Both the position numbers and the translations under genes were made by a program. Of a stretch of DNA of 64,000 bases, positions 33,026 to 43,096 are shown in pieces (the stretch's first letter is position 1; every line of letters begins with the position of its first letter). Under the pieces are notes generated by a model that saw only the letters and a program-made list of their open reading frames with translations, did not search any database and had not been told where the DNA came from. The stretch comes from a virus: positions 23,611 to 87,610 of IMG/VR virus record IMGVR_UViG_3300032265_000877; one strand, written 5' to 3'.

Positions 33026-35526
33026 CAGTAAGTAATACTCCCGCTTCCAGTAAAACGATAAACGGTATTTCCGCCGTTGGTATAAACTTGTGGCGAACCT
33101 GTAGTGGACGCAGCCGCAGCATTTGTACTAAGAATCACTACGCCTGAACCAGAAGTACCGTAAGTGCCACCGCCACCGCCACCTGTGTTGGCTACTGCTG
33201 GTGATGCCGTAACACTTGGTGAACTGAAACCACCATAACCGCCACCGTAATCAGTATAAAGGGTGCCAGCATAAGTATAACCACCTGAAGTTCCACCACC
33301 AGCCAATTTCAAACTTGTTCCAGTTAGCGTTTCAATAATTCCAATACCGCCAGTGCCTGTTGGGTTGAAGGATGCTCCAGTGCCAGCGTTACCTACACCG
33401 CCTGCACCGCCGCCTCCCCCTGGACCACCAGTAGAAGCACCACCATCATAACCTTGCCCTGAAGTTCCAGCGCCACCAACGCCAGGTGATGCGCCAGCAC
33501 CACCACCACTTCCACCTGAGCCTCCACTATTTGTACTAAGAGCCCCGTACCCACCACCAACAGTAGTAATGCCATTAAAGGTTGATGGATTTCCTTGAAG
33601 GTTTGCATATGTAGGAGCAACTGTTGTTACTGCGGCTCCAATTGTAACTGTGTAAGTTGTTCCTACTGTGCAAGTTGTTGACCCCTGAAGAACACCACCT
33701 GCTCCACCTGGTGCGTGGGCAGTTGGCGCAGTGTTTGTACTGTATGTTCCACCTGATGCAACAATCACATAAGATACTGTTCTTGTAGGAGTGACTGGAG
33801 TTACTGAGTTAGAAGCAGAAGATGTTGCTGAACCATTGGAGTTAGCAGCAGTTACCGTAAAGGTATAAGCGGTTCCATTTGATAGTCCTGAAACGGTAAT
33901 GGGGCTTGCACCAGTACCAGTAAATGAACCTGGGCTAGATGTCGCTGTGTAAGTATTTGTTAAACCACCAGTATTATTGGCTGTGTAGGCAACAGTTGCA
34001 CTTGCATTTCCAGCAGTAGCAGTACCAATGGTAGGTGCTTGTGGAAGTGTAGTTGCTGTAACCAAATTAGAGAATCCGCTTTCAGCGCCACTTCCCACAT
34101 TGTTAGTTGCATAGACTGTGTACTTATAAGCAGTGTTAGAAGACAAACCAGTAATGGTGATAGGAGAACCAGCACCTGATGAGGCGTTAGATTGATATAC
34201 GCCAGCGCTGTTATACACCTTTACTGTGTATGAGGTAATTGTTGACCCACCATTAGATGCAGGAGCGCTAAATGTTACATCAGCACGACCGTTATTGTAA
34301 GTACGTCCTGAGCCCACATCTGTAGCAGTACCAATAGTAGGTGCACCAGGAACGGTAACTGGAGTTACCGAGTTAGAAGCAGAAGATGCGGAAGAGGTTC
34401 CATAACCATTGGTTGCGGTGACTGTAAATGTATACGCAGTTCCATTAGACAAGCCTGAAACTGTAATTGGACTTGATGTCCCTGTTCCTGTAAATCCTCC
34501 TGGTGAGGATGTCATCGTATAACCAGTAATACTTGAGTTGTTATTGGTGCTACTTCCAGTAAACGTAATAGATGCAGTAGCGTTTCCTGCAGTTGCTGTA
34601 CCAATGGTAGGGGCTGAAGGCACATTGTATACATAAGAACCAGAGGTATTAGAAGCTACCGAAGTTCCATAATTGTTTGTTGCGGTTACAGTGTAGGTGT
34701 ACGTGCCAGCAGTGGTCTCTGTAATAGAAAGAGGGCTTGAACTACCAGAGGCAGAACGTCCAGAAGATGATGTTGCTGTAAAACTTGAGATAGGTGAACC
34801 GCCTGTTGCGTTTGAACTGAACGCTACTGAGGCAATCTTTTCTCCTCCATTAGAGACGCTGCTTAAAGTTGGGGCTTGAGGAACTGTTGCTGGGGTTACC
34901 GCACTTGAAGAGGATGAAGCTGAAGAAGTATTGTTGGCATTAGTGGCAGTTACTGTATAGGTACGAGATGTTCCTGCAGCATCAGAAATTGTAATAGGTG
35001 AAGAAGAGCCAGTTGCAGTATTTCCTGAAGAAGAGGTTACGGTGTAGCTAGTAATTGGTGAACCACCAGTTGCATTTGCAGTGAATGGCACAGAAACGTT
35101 GGCATTTGACCCGTAGGACTGACCTGTAGCAACTGTTGGGGTGCCAATAGTTGGTGCCTGTGGAATTGTGGTAGCAGTAATTGAGTTAGAGGCAGAAGAG
35201 GCAGAAGATGTGCCCTGCGTATCTGTAGCGGTAACTGCAAATGTATAAGATGTAGCGCTCTGTAAACCTGAAACGGTAATGGGGCTAGAAGAAGCTGAGC
35301 CTGTTAACGATCCAGGTGTAGAGGTAGCTGTAAAGCTAGTAGCTTTACCACCAGATGTTGATGGAGTAAATGTAACCGTAGCCGCACCATTGTTGTAGGC
35401 ACGAGATGTGCCTACGTCAGTAGCGGTACCAATGGTAGGCGGCTGTGGAGTGAAGAAGTTATCTCCACTCGAAGCCGTTGTTCCAAAGATGATTGGCATT
35501 AAACGATATCTCCTACTACTTGCCAT
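33025..35526 (-). CDS. Large Fn3 plus glycine-rich tail-fibre adhesin
   Basis: 833 residues with about six fibronectin-III-like repeats ('SSPITVSGLSNGTAYTFTVT' and variants; the linker 'PQAPTIGT' recurs). A Gly/Ser-rich region (about 630-800) with GGGGG runs and variable loops follows. It is a longer sister of the 495-residue adhesin at 23698 and shares its N-terminal 'TIGTATDVGTSRAYNNG'. The 5' end overlaps the collagen-like fibre gene by 28 nt. Confidence 0.75.
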   Translation of the reverse strand: MASSRRYRLMPIIFGTTASSGDNFFTPQPPTIGTATDVGTSRAYNNGAATVTFTPSTSGGKATSFTATSTPGSLTGSASSSPITVSGLQSATSYTFAVTATDTQGTSSASSASNSITATTIPQAPTIGTPTVATGQSYGSNANVSVPFTANATGGSPITSYTVTSSSGNTATGSSSPITISDAAGTSRTYTVTATNANNTSSASSSSSAVTPATVPQAPTLSSVSNGGEKIASVAFSSNATGGSPISSFTATSSSGRSASGSSSPLSITETTAGTYTYTVTATNNYGTSVASNTSGSYVYNVPSAPTIGTATAGNATASITFTGSSTNNNSSITGYTMTSSPGGFTGTGTSSPITVSGLSNGTAYTFTVTATNGYGTSSASSASNSVTPVTVPGAPTIGTATDVGSGRTYNNGRADVTFSAPASNGGSTITSYTVKVYNSAGVYQSNASSGAGSPITITGLSSNTAYKYTVYATNNVGSGAESGFSNLVTATTLPQAPTIGTATAGNASATVAYTANNTGGLTNTYTATSSPGSFTGTGASPITVSGLSNGTAYTFTVTAANSNGSATSSASNSVTPVTPTRTVSYVIVASGGTYSTNTAPTAHAPGGAGGVLQGSTTCTVGTTYTVTIGAAVTTVAPTYANLQGNPSTFNGITTVGGGYGALSTNSGGSGGSGGGAGASPGVGGAGTSGQGYDGGASTGGPGGGGGAGGVGNAGTGASFNPTGTGGIGIIETLTGTSLKLAGGGTSGGYTYAGTLYTDYGGGYGGFSSPSVTASPAVANTGGGGGGTYGTSGSGVVILSTNAAAASTTGSPQVYTNGGNTVYRFTGSGSITY

Positions 35527-38500
35527 ATGTCCGTATCGATTTTGATACAGGTGGCTGATGAGTTCTGCGCTCTTAACTTAGGGGTAGCTGAGGTAGCACC
35601 AGTTGAGTTAATTGTAGTTGTACCTGATGTTACAGCTGCAATTGTAATCTGTCCTACGCCAGTTTGGATAATCGTAATTGAAGATCCAATTGGGTAAGCA
35701 ACTGATGCGTTAGTTGGGATTGAGACCGTAAACGCTGAGCCAGAGCTTGCAGTAATAATTGCCGCAGCATCCGCTAGAACAGTTGTGTAAGCACCAGTTT
35801 TAGGATTGATGTTGTAGGAAATTGAAGGCGCTACAATTACTGAGTTGTAGGTGTTTGGTGATTGTAGGCTTAAACCTGATAGGTTTGTTGTCCACTTAAC
35901 ACCTGTTGTTTGTGTTGAGTCGGCTGTGAGGATAGTGTTATTAGCACCAACTGGGAGAGTAGAAAAGGTTCCTGAGCCAGTTCCCGCAATTGTGTCACCC
36001 TTAGCAGTGAAGTTTGCAGAGGAGAGGCCGACCACGCCAGCTACTGAGGTATCAAGCCATAGTACGCCCTGGTTTGCTGGAGCAGTATTTCCTACAGCAA
36101 GTCCCTGTACACCGATCTGACCCTGTAGACCTTGGAGACCTTGTAGCCCCTGCAGTCCTTGAGTGCCCTGAACACCTTGTAGACCTTGTACACCTTGTGC
36201 ACCAAGACCGAGAGTGATGTTCTGTACGACAACGATATCTCCGGCTACTGCCCCAACCGCTAGAACAACAGATGTTCCGTTAGTTGCTGTGTAGTCTGCT
36301 GAACTTAGGCGGACACCATTGAGGAAGACGTTGATATAACCTGGGTTATATGTAACGCTGAAGGTTGTCTGACCAGAGGTGGCGGTGAACTCAGTAGTTG
36401 TGAATACTGGAGCGTTTGTTACGCCACCCTGTACACCCTGAGTACCCTGTACACCCTGGATAGATTGTCCCTGGAGACCCTGGATACCTTGAGTACCTTG
36501 TGTACCTGTTAGACCCTGGGTACCAGTGGTTCCCTGAACACCCTGAAGACCCTGTAGTCCTTGAGTTCCCTGTGTACCCTGCGTACCGGTTGTGCCTTGA
36601 GCACCTTGTGTTCCCTGCACGCCCTGTAGTCCTTGGGTGCCTTGGGTACCTTGTGTACCCTGAACTCCTTGAGTTCCCTGGGTTCCCTGAACTCCTTGAA
36701 TTCCTTGAGTGCCCTGGATGCCCTGTGTACCTTGTGTACCTTGTGCGCCAGTTGTTCCCTGTACGCCAGATGTAGAGAAGGTCCACTGTGAGAATGTTCC
36801 TGAGCCACCAGTGTTAGTTACATTTACAGTAATGCTTGTGTCTGTAGTGATCGCTGTGATCTGACCAAAGACATAGTTGGCAGGAGTTACTGTGTAGGCA
36901 ACTGTTACAAACTGACCGAGCGCAAATGCGCCAGAGTTTGCTACGGCAAAGGTTAGTGAACCAGTACCAATTGCATTAGAGGTGGTTGAGGTTACGCCAG
37001 TGTAAGAACGTCCCTGAATACCTTGGAGGCCTTGAATACCCTGGATTCCTTGTGTTCCCTGAACACCTTGTACTCCCTGGGTTCCCTGAGTACCTTGGAT
37101 ACCAGTGGTTCCCTGTACGCCCTGCGTACCCTGAGTTCCCTGTGGTCCCTGTACACCCTGTAGGCCTTGAACGCCCTGAGTTCCTTGAACTCCCTGGGTT
37201 CCTTGAGGACCTTGAACTCCTTGGAGTCCCTGTAATCCCTGAGTTCCCTGGGTTCCTTGTGTTCCTTGGAGACCCTGTGTTCCCTGAACACCCTGAGTAC
37301 CCTGGGCACCAGTTGTACCCTGGTTACCAACGGCAGAGGTCTGAGAGAAATTGATGTTATCGATACCAATTTTAATGGTGCCGTTTGTATTAGTGCCAAG
37401 CTGGTATTGAATCCATGAGGTACCGACGTTAGTTGAACCAGCAACTGTGTATACATAGTCGCCAGGCTCTACCTGATCTGCAAGATGGTTGTCATAGTCA
37501 GTTGCGCGAGTAAGTTTCCAGGTAGTAGATGCAGAGCCTGCACTTGTAACTGTATAGATACCGTTTTGTTTAGCATCGGCCTGGTTCTTAACAAGTACGC
37601 GAGTATCTGCTGGTAGTGGTCCAGAGTATGTGTAACCGTCAACTACCAAATAACCGTTAGTTGTTGCTTGAAGGTAAGCGCCTACACCAAGACCGTTAGA
37701 GGCATCTGCTGTTCCTGCAGTGTATGAAGGTGAACCAGCAAGCGCGGTTGTTGTTGTAGTGTAAACAGCTGCGTGTGCGTTCTGTGAACCGGAAGCACCC
37801 TGTAGACCCTGTAGGCCTTGTAGGCCTTGAATTCCTTGAATTCCCTGTGTGCCCTGAACACCTTGGACGCCCTGCGTACCTTGGGTACCATCATGTCCTT
37901 GGATACCTTGAATTCCTTGGGTACCTTGAACACCTTGTGTTCCCTGCGTTCCTTGTGTTCCCTGGATACCAGTTGTACCCTGCACACCTTGTGTTCCTTG
38001 AACACCCTGCGTGCCTTGAGTTCCTTGTAGACCAGTTGTTCCTTGTACACCTTGTGTACCTTGAACTCCCTGTAGTCCTTGAACTCCTTGTGTACCCTGT
38101 GAACCAGTTTGACCAGTGGTTCCTTGGATACCTTGCGTTCCTTGAACGCCTTGGATTCCTTGAGTACCCTGATTACCTTGTACGCCTTGAAGACCTTGTG
38201 TGCCTTGTACTCCTTGAGTACCTTGGACACCTTGTGTGCCCTGCACACCTTGAATGCCCTGAATGCCTTGCGTACCCTGAACACCCTGTGTTCCCTGTGT
38301 ACCTTGAGTTCCTTGTACACCCTGGATGCCTTGTATGCCTTGAATACCTTGAGTGCCTTGTACGCCTTGTAGTCCCTGTGTACCTTGTACACCCTGCGTA
38401 CCCTGCACACCTTGTGTTCCCTGTGTTCCTGTTGTTCCCTGAACGCCCTGCGTTCCTTGGATACCTTGCGTGCCTTGTACACCCTGGGTACCTTGAATAC

Positions 38501-38585
38501 CTGTTGTTCCTTGGGTGCCTTGCGCGCCAACAATGGCCGCGATCCACTGACCGGATCCGGTGTCATAATACTTTAATTGGGACAT
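35499..38585 (-). CDS. Long collagen-like tail fibre
   Basis: 1028 residues. The head 'YYDTGSGQWIAAIVGAQG' equals that of the 590-residue fibre. Three long collagen-like arrays of G-x-Q triplets (GTQ, GVQ, GIQ, GLQ; about 20-260, 410-530, 600-720) are separated by folded domains, and a further short run is near 820. One domain has 'VLVKNQADAKQNGIYTVTSA', another 'VFLNGVRLSSADYTATNGTS'. The C-terminal tip ('APKLR'-like 'TPKLRAQNSSATCIKID') is shared with two downstream fibre genes. The Gln-rich Y position is unusual for collagen and typical of phage triple helices. Confidence 0.85.
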   Translation of the reverse strand: MSQLKYYDTGSGQWIAAIVGAQGTQGTTGIQGTQGVQGTQGIQGTQGVQGTTGTQGTQGVQGTQGVQGTQGLQGVQGTQGIQGIQGIQGVQGTQGTQGTQGVQGTQGIQGIQGVQGTQGVQGTQGVQGTQGLQGVQGNQGTQGIQGVQGTQGIQGTTGQTGSQGTQGVQGLQGVQGTQGVQGTTGLQGTQGTQGVQGTQGVQGTTGIQGTQGTQGTQGVQGTQGIQGIQGHDGTQGTQGVQGVQGTQGIQGIQGLQGLQGLQGASGSQNAHAAVYTTTTTALAGSPSYTAGTADASNGLGVGAYLQATTNGYLVVDGYTYSGPLPADTRVLVKNQADAKQNGIYTVTSAGSASTTWKLTRATDYDNHLADQVEPGDYVYTVAGSTNVGTSWIQYQLGTNTNGTIKIGIDNINFSQTSAVGNQGTTGAQGTQGVQGTQGLQGTQGTQGTQGLQGLQGVQGPQGTQGVQGTQGVQGLQGVQGPQGTQGTQGVQGTTGIQGTQGTQGVQGVQGTQGIQGIQGLQGIQGRSYTGVTSTTSNAIGTGSLTFAVANSGAFALGQFVTVAYTVTPANYVFGQITAITTDTSITVNVTNTGGSGTFSQWTFSTSGVQGTTGAQGTQGTQGIQGTQGIQGVQGTQGTQGVQGTQGTQGTQGLQGVQGTQGAQGTTGTQGTQGTQGLQGLQGVQGTTGTQGLTGTQGTQGIQGLQGQSIQGVQGTQGVQGGVTNAPVFTTTEFTATSGQTTFSVTYNPGYINVFLNGVRLSSADYTATNGTSVVLAVGAVAGDIVVVQNITLGLGAQGVQGLQGVQGTQGLQGLQGLQGLQGQIGVQGLAVGNTAPANQGVLWLDTSVAGVVGLSSANFTAKGDTIAGTGSGTFSTLPVGANNTILTADSTQTTGVKWTTNLSGLSLQSPNTYNSVIVAPSISYNINPKTGAYTTVLADAAAIITASSGSAFTVSIPTNASVAYPIGSSITIIQTGVGQITIAAVTSGTTTINSTGATSATPKLRAQNSSATCIKIDTDIWQVVGDIV

Positions 38586-38658
38586 GGCTCTCCTAGGTTG
38601 GCTACAGCATTAATGTTAAGTGCTAAAGGCTTTTCTGTGTGGCTAAATTCCATCACCG

Positions 38659-39558
38659 TTATCCCAAGACCACTACTTTGTAGTTGTTTAAGGCTGGTGG
38701 GGAGGCAAAAGTTAGTGTTGCGGTATTCACAGTTGAGTAGACCAAAGATGACGGGATAATTACCGCGTAAGTAGTCTGATTGTAAACAGTGACTTCGATA
38801 TCTCTGGTGCCCAAATTGTGTGTGACTGTATAAGTAGTGTTGGCTCCATCACCAATTAAGAAGGTGAGCTTTTGAGTACCAACAATGCCGCCTACAGATG
38901 TGTCTAGCCATAGAACTCCAGTGTTGGCAGGGGCTGAAGAACCAGAGATAATTCCCTGACTACCTGTTGTTCCTTGAACACCCTGCAACTGTGCGTAACC
39001 AAAACCTTGGACACCCTGCAAACCTTGGGTACCAGTTGTACCTTGTGCACCAACTCCGGTTGCTCCTTGAAAACCAACAAGGCCTTGAATACCCCTAAAT
39101 CCTTGAAGACCTATAAGTCCTTGTAGTCCTTGCGAGCCCGTTGACCCTTGAAAACCAATAAATCCTTGAATACCATTTACACCTTGCAAACCAATAAGGC
39201 CTTGTAAACCTTGAACACCCTGCAACTGTGCGTAGCCAAAGCCTTGAATACCTTGCAAACCTTGGGTACCGAGTCTACCTTGTGCCCCTGTAAATCCTTG
39301 AACACCACTTTGTCCAACTTGACCTTGTAATCCATTAGCGCCCTGTATGCCTTTAGCGCCTTGTAAACCTTGTATGCCTTGAGCGCCAGTGCCCTGTGAC
39401 CCGCCGCTACCAGAGCCTGCTGGTCCTTGAGTACCTTGAACACCTTGTACTCCATAGCCAGGATTTTGTGGCACAACTGTAATAGCAATTGGTGCTTGAG
39501 GCACCACTACAATTGGGCAAGTGCACGGCCAGTTGCCGCAGGTATTACAAGTGTTCAC
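38659..39558 (-). CDS. Collagen-like fibre with Cys-rich N-terminus
   Basis: 299 residues. The N-terminus carries four cysteines (CNTCGNWPCTC), possibly a zinc or disulfide anchor, then a Pro/Val-rich linker and GxQ/GxY collagen-like repeats (about 35-220) in which 'FGYAQLQGVQG' occurs twice. The C-terminal domain reads 'YTVTHNLGTRDIEVTVYNQT', a common fibre-end fold. First fibre gene after the neck protein. Confidence 0.75.
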   Translation of the reverse strand: MNTCNTCGNWPCTCPIVVVPQAPIAITVVPQNPGYGVQGVQGTQGPAGSGSGGSQGTGAQGIQGLQGAKGIQGANGLQGQVGQSGVQGFTGAQGRLGTQGLQGIQGFGYAQLQGVQGLQGLIGLQGVNGIQGFIGFQGSTGSQGLQGLIGLQGFRGIQGLVGFQGATGVGAQGTTGTQGLQGVQGFGYAQLQGVQGTTGSQGIISGSSAPANTGVLWLDTSVGGIVGTQKLTFLIGDGANTTYTVTHNLGTRDIEVTVYNQTTYAVIIPSSLVYSTVNTATLTFASPPALNNYKVVVLG

Positions 39559-39561
39559 CTA

Positions 39562-40647
39562 CTACCAACTTCCGTAGGTGCCGACGTCAAGGCTTACAGC
39601 TTGAGTCGTAAATACTTGTCCTTTGATATACGTTGTGACTTGGTTAGCGTCTGTCTTTAATGTAGCCGTTAGGTCCCAAAAAGCACGTGTAGGTAAATAC
39701 TGAGTGTCTTTAGGCTGTAGGGTTAAAACTACCTTACTGAGCGTGGACGAAGCTGATGTCACATTTATACCAAAGTTTGCGTATAAGGATGGTGCGTTTG
39801 GATATGTTCTAATCTGAGCAGCCCAGTTGTACAGGGAAGCGTCAAATGGGAAATCAAACTCAATAGAGAAATTGTTACCCTGATAGAGAATAATGTCGTA
39901 GTTCTGTGCGTTAGTTGGAAGAGGGTTACGGCCCGTTAAGTTATTTGCAATATAAACGCGCTCTGGTTTGCGGGCGTCATCAATCTCTTGACCAACATAG
40001 ATAGGTACGTACTTGTTGGTTGTGCGAGATGTGCGGATAAGGGTTCCGACCTCAATCTTCCACAAGCCCACGTTAAGCTGAGCGCAGAGGGTCTTGTATT
40101 GTTCCCAGCGCTGCTGAATGATAGAAGATAGCTGCTGATAACGCTGTGCTCTTGGGATCATAACCCCGTCTGGGGCGGTGATATTGATATCAAATGCAGC
40201 GTCTGTAGCAAGAGCCCAAAGCGCCTCAATGGTTGCCAAAATAGCAATAGGATAAGTTTCAACTGGCGGGATGTTTGCCAGGGTAACCTGGGTGCCATAA
40301 GAGTCAACGCGGTTAAATGTGTGCTCTGTTACGGCGTCATTAATAAAGACGCAGAGCTCTGAGTCTAAAAAGTATCGGTCTTGAACGCCCTGAACCAAGA
40401 TAGTTGCGTTTGCGGCAGGGGCGTTGGCGAAGGTAATAATGCCCGTGTCCTGCTCAACTGTATAACCGTAGGGGTAGCCGATAGGGTTACCGTTCTCAGT
40501 AACCGTAAGATTGACAATCTCAATAGGCTTAATGCCTGTAGGAAAGATAGTAGTTACGCCATCTCCAGTTGCAGTAAAGGTAAAGTTCTTCTGAGGGTCT
40601 CCAAGGTCTAAACGAACCCTAGAGAGTATGTCAGATAGTAAAGCCAC
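39562..40647 (-). CDS. Neck or fibre-attachment structural protein
   Basis: 361 residues. 'LLSDILSRVRLDLGDPQKNF', with 'FINDAVTEHTFNRVDSY' and 'AQRYQQLSSIIQQRWEQYKT', resembles head-tail connector/neck proteins. The C-terminus 'NFSIEFDFPFDASLYNWAAQ' resembles the small beta domain of baseplate-upper/fibre-holder proteins. It probably joins head or neck to fibres. It is the first gene after the terminator at 40713. Confidence 0.6.
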   Translation of the reverse strand: MALLSDILSRVRLDLGDPQKNFTFTATGDGVTTIFPTGIKPIEIVNLTVTENGNPIGYPYGYTVEQDTGIITFANAPAANATILVQGVQDRYFLDSELCVFINDAVTEHTFNRVDSYGTQVTLANIPPVETYPIAILATIEALWALATDAAFDINITAPDGVMIPRAQRYQQLSSIIQQRWEQYKTLCAQLNVGLWKIEVGTLIRTSRTTNKYVPIYVGQEIDDARKPERVYIANNLTGRNPLPTNAQNYDIILYQGNNFSIEFDFPFDASLYNWAAQIRTYPNAPSLYANFGINVTSASSTLSKVVLTLQPKDTQYLPTRAFWDLTATLKTDANQVTTYIKGQVFTTQAVSLDVGTYGSW

Positions 40648-40712
40648 AGAAACTCCCTACACTACGTTAGATCCAATGATGTCGTACTACGGCTAAAAAA
40701 TCTCTGCATACG

Positions 40713-40737
40713 AAAAGAGCGCCCCTATAAGAGGCGC
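40713..40737 (-). terminator. Intrinsic terminator
   Basis: Minus strand: GCGCCTC, TTATA loop, GGGGCGC, then TCTTTTC. Located 20 bp past the stop of the 121-residue gene; separates capsid genes from neck/fibre genes. Confidence 0.8.
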
Positions 40738-40756
40738 CCACTTCGCTAAGTATGTC

Positions 40757-41122
40757 TTAGATAACGCCTGCTAGGTAACCTTTGTCCTTAAGGTGTTGTG
40801 CGACATCCTTTGTTACCTTGTACTTAACTCCAGCTCTAAAGCTGTAGTTATTTCCCTTACCAAAAGTCATGTTTTCAAGATCCTGAACAACGCGGATCTC
40901 AACTGTAGAGTCATCTGAACTTCCAAGAGTTACAGGGTCATCAACAATAACTGTTTGACGGGAAGGCTTTGTGGCATCAATAACTTCAGTCTCTAGTTTA
41001 ATTTGAGCCTGTGCTGTTGCCATAGACATTTCAGCTGCACGATCGTTCATCTCAGCCGCTGCTTGTTCAGCAAGCTGCTCGCGTACACGACCGGTTACAT
41101 CAGTGGGCTTTGTTTTAGCCAT
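40757..41122 (-). CDS. Small head-region protein
   Basis: 121 residues. Helical Ala/Glu/Met-rich N-terminal half (about 10-50), then 'STVEIRVVQDLENMTFGKGN' and 'FRAGVKYKVTKDVAQHLKDK', a pattern seen in small phage head proteins downstream of the capsid gene. It lies between two terminators, so its level can differ from that of the capsid protein. Function not established. Confidence 0.55.
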   Translation of the reverse strand: MAKTKPTDVTGRVREQLAEQAAAEMNDRAAEMSMATAQAQIKLETEVIDATKPSRQTVIVDDPVTLGSSDDSTVEIRVVQDLENMTFGKGNNYSFRAGVKYKVTKDVAQHLKDKGYLAGVI

Positions 41123-41149
41123 TATATTCTCCTAATTAGTATCTCAATG

Positions 41150-41177
41150 AAAATGGTGGGGGCCCGTAGGCCCCCAC
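41150..41177 (-). terminator. Intrinsic terminator after the capsid gene
   Basis: Minus strand: GTGGGGGCC, TACG loop, GGCCCCCAC, then CATTTTC. Strong 9-bp GC stem directly after the major capsid gene; the T-tract is short, so it may be leaky or act as an mRNA 3' stabiliser. Confidence 0.7.
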
Positions 41178-41197
41178 TTTAAGCTATTTAGTTGTAA

Positions 41198-42271
41198 TTA
41201 GTTGGTCTCGATGACAACAACAGACTGGTCAGTGATTAGGCCAAGTCCGAAGATTGAGTACCAAGCAAGTGCATGCTCACGACCGAAGTCAAGAATACCG
41301 CCATCGCGGAGTTCGACTGGGAGTGAGATAGCGTGACCGAATGCGTTATCACCGATCATGATAGCTGCATAACGATCTGATCCACCGTTACCTGTGAGGG
41401 TAGCAGGGGTTGTGTAGCCTCCGCCAGGTGTGACAACTGGGTTAGCAACAGCTGTATCAGTTGTGTATGAAGAACCTGCGCCACCAACGACCTTGAGGAC
41501 CTGGGTGGTTTCGATGAATACTACGTCGTAGAGACGACCGATTTCACCGAGCATGAAGTTACCTGGAGCTGCGTACTTTGTGACCTCGATGAATTCAGGG
41601 TTGTCACGAAGGGTACGGCTCTGGTGTGGGTGAACGAAGCAGACATAAGTCTCGCCCAACCGTGGGATGTTCTTTGTTGCCAAGGTCTCAACTGTGTCCT
41701 TGATAACGTGTGGTGTGAGGTAAGCAGCACCTGTCATTGCTGCGCGATTTGCAGCAAAGGTTCCGTAACCGTACCAGTTGTTAACAGCTGATGAGACTGA
41801 TGAGCGATCTTCGCCGTAAAGGACTGAAGATGCTGCATAGAGTGTGTCGCGTGAGAGCTGATCTAGGTAGATAGCCATGTTACGACCGAGAAGACGTGAG
41901 GCTGATGCCATTACGTCATCAAATGAGGCATTGAGCAAGAGCTCAGATACTGCAAGAGCATAACCATGCTCTGTTACAGTGATTGAGAACTGCTGTGCTG
42001 TGAGAGCGTTAGTCTGCATACGGACACCTTCAACAAGAGGTGAAGCGAATCCGAGGTTGTTGTAACGCATGAAATTGATCTGTAGACCAGGTGCAACACC
42101 GAGTTCAGTCTTTTTGACTGCAAACTGCTCGAAGCGAAGGATAGGCATAGCCTGGAACAAGATTTCCTTGGACCAGATAGTCTGAATCGCCTGAGTTAGC
42201 TGGGTGTTGGTACCTGAGTACGCTGTAGGTGCTGCGGCTAGATTGCCTGTACCTGTGATACCTGATGCCAT
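41198..42271 (-). CDS. Major capsid protein (N4-gp56 family)
   Basis: 357 residues, HK97-fold. 'TQAIQTIWSKEILFQAMPIL', 'LQINFMRYNNLGFASPLVEG', 'ITVTEHGYALAVSELLLNAS', 'YVCFVHPHQSRTLRDNPEFI' and 'LARE'-like 'GREHALAWYSIFG' are the landmarks of the N4-gp56-like capsid family. It forms the icosahedral shell. The scaffold gene precedes it and a strong hairpin terminator follows, as usual for the most abundant virion protein. Confidence 0.92.
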   Translation of the reverse strand: MASGITGTGNLAAAPTAYSGTNTQLTQAIQTIWSKEILFQAMPILRFEQFAVKKTELGVAPGLQINFMRYNNLGFASPLVEGVRMQTNALTAQQFSITVTEHGYALAVSELLLNASFDDVMASASRLLGRNMAIYLDQLSRDTLYAASSVLYGEDRSSVSSAVNNWYGYGTFAANRAAMTGAAYLTPHVIKDTVETLATKNIPRLGETYVCFVHPHQSRTLRDNPEFIEVTKYAAPGNFMLGEIGRLYDVVFIETTQVLKVVGGAGSSYTTDTAVANPVVTPGGGYTTPATLTGNGGSDRYAAIMIGDNAFGHAISLPVELRDGGILDFGREHALAWYSIFGLGLITDQSVVVIETN

Positions 42272-42313
42272 TTGGCTTTAACTCCTTGATAGTAGTTTTT
42301 AATATATTAAGTG

Positions 42314-43096
42314 TTAGCCCAATATTCCGCTGGTCTTACCAAGAGCACGATTGCTCAAGATCTGAGTGCGGACTTTTGCGTATTCATTCATCGGCATTGA
42401 CGCAATATCTGCGGCAGTGAACTGACGTGGTTCCGAATTAGTTTCCAAGGGTCCAACGCCTGGCAAGGTTGCCCTCACGCCCGGCATATCTCTGCGCTGC
42501 TGCTGGATAGCAGACTGTGCAGATTCTAGAATACTGTTAGATCGCTCAACCAAACCTGTAATGCTCTCGTTGATCTCATCTGGGGTATTACCCTGAACGT
42601 AATCAATGAGCTGTGGGATGATATTTTCGCGGTTTTGTTCAACAGCTTGTTGACGGTAAGCCTGCAGTTCTGCAAACTTTCTTTCCTGCTCCAGAAGAGC
42701 GAAGGCCGCTTCGCGTTCTTGACGCTCACGTGCCAACTGCTCTCGCAGTTCATCGGCTGTAGCTTTTGCAAAGTCCTTGGCGTCCAAGTCATTTTCAAGC
42801 TTTGCCTTCTCTTCAGCTGCTTTGGCTTCCGCTTCTGCTGCTTTGCGAGCTGCTTTTTCTTCGCGCTCTTTCTTAAGGAGTGAAACTTCTTCCTTCAATC
42901 GATCGATCTCTGGGTAAAGCTTCTCTTTCTCCTGTGAACGAACCTTTGCAAGATCCTCTTCGGTATAAAACTTCTGAGTTGGTTCATTCTTTCCAGAGGT
43001 AACAGTAGGCGCGTCAACGCCCGACACATTTACTACTGGAGCTGTATTAGCTTCTGCTTCAAAAGCATTAGCCATTAGATCTGCAGTTTCTGACAT
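42314..43096 (-). CDS. Capsid scaffolding protein
   Basis: 260 residues with a long charged coiled coil (about 45-160, rich in Glu/Lys/Ala) and a helical C-terminus ('AADIASMPMNEYAKVRTQIL'). It is immediately upstream of the capsid gene. This is the normal composition and place of a phage scaffold, which is lost from the mature head. No protease domain is visible. Confidence 0.85.
   Translation of the reverse strand: MSETADLMANAFEAEANTAPVVNVSGVDAPTVTSGKNEPTQKFYTEEDLAKVRSQEKEKLYPEIDRLKEEVSLLKKEREEKAARKAAEAEAKAAEEKAKLENDLDAKDFAKATADELREQLARERQEREAAFALLEQERKFAELQAYRQQAVEQNRENIIPQLIDYVQGNTPDEINESITGLVERSNSILESAQSAIQQQRRDMPGVRATLPGVGPLETNSEPRQFTAADIASMPMNEYAKVRTQILSNRALGKTSGILG

Noticed and set aside
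35499-38585. CRISPR-like regular repeats
   Set aside because: Repeats are contiguous, in frame and encode collagen-like triplets; no unique spacers and no cas genes.
37682-38596. Long open frames on both strands in the collagen-like fibre region (for example 37775-38596 plus, 36986-37354 plus)
   Set aside because: The strict 9-bp periodicity of G-x-Q codons keeps other frames open; products are Leu/His or Arg/Lys low-complexity shadows without ribosome sites.
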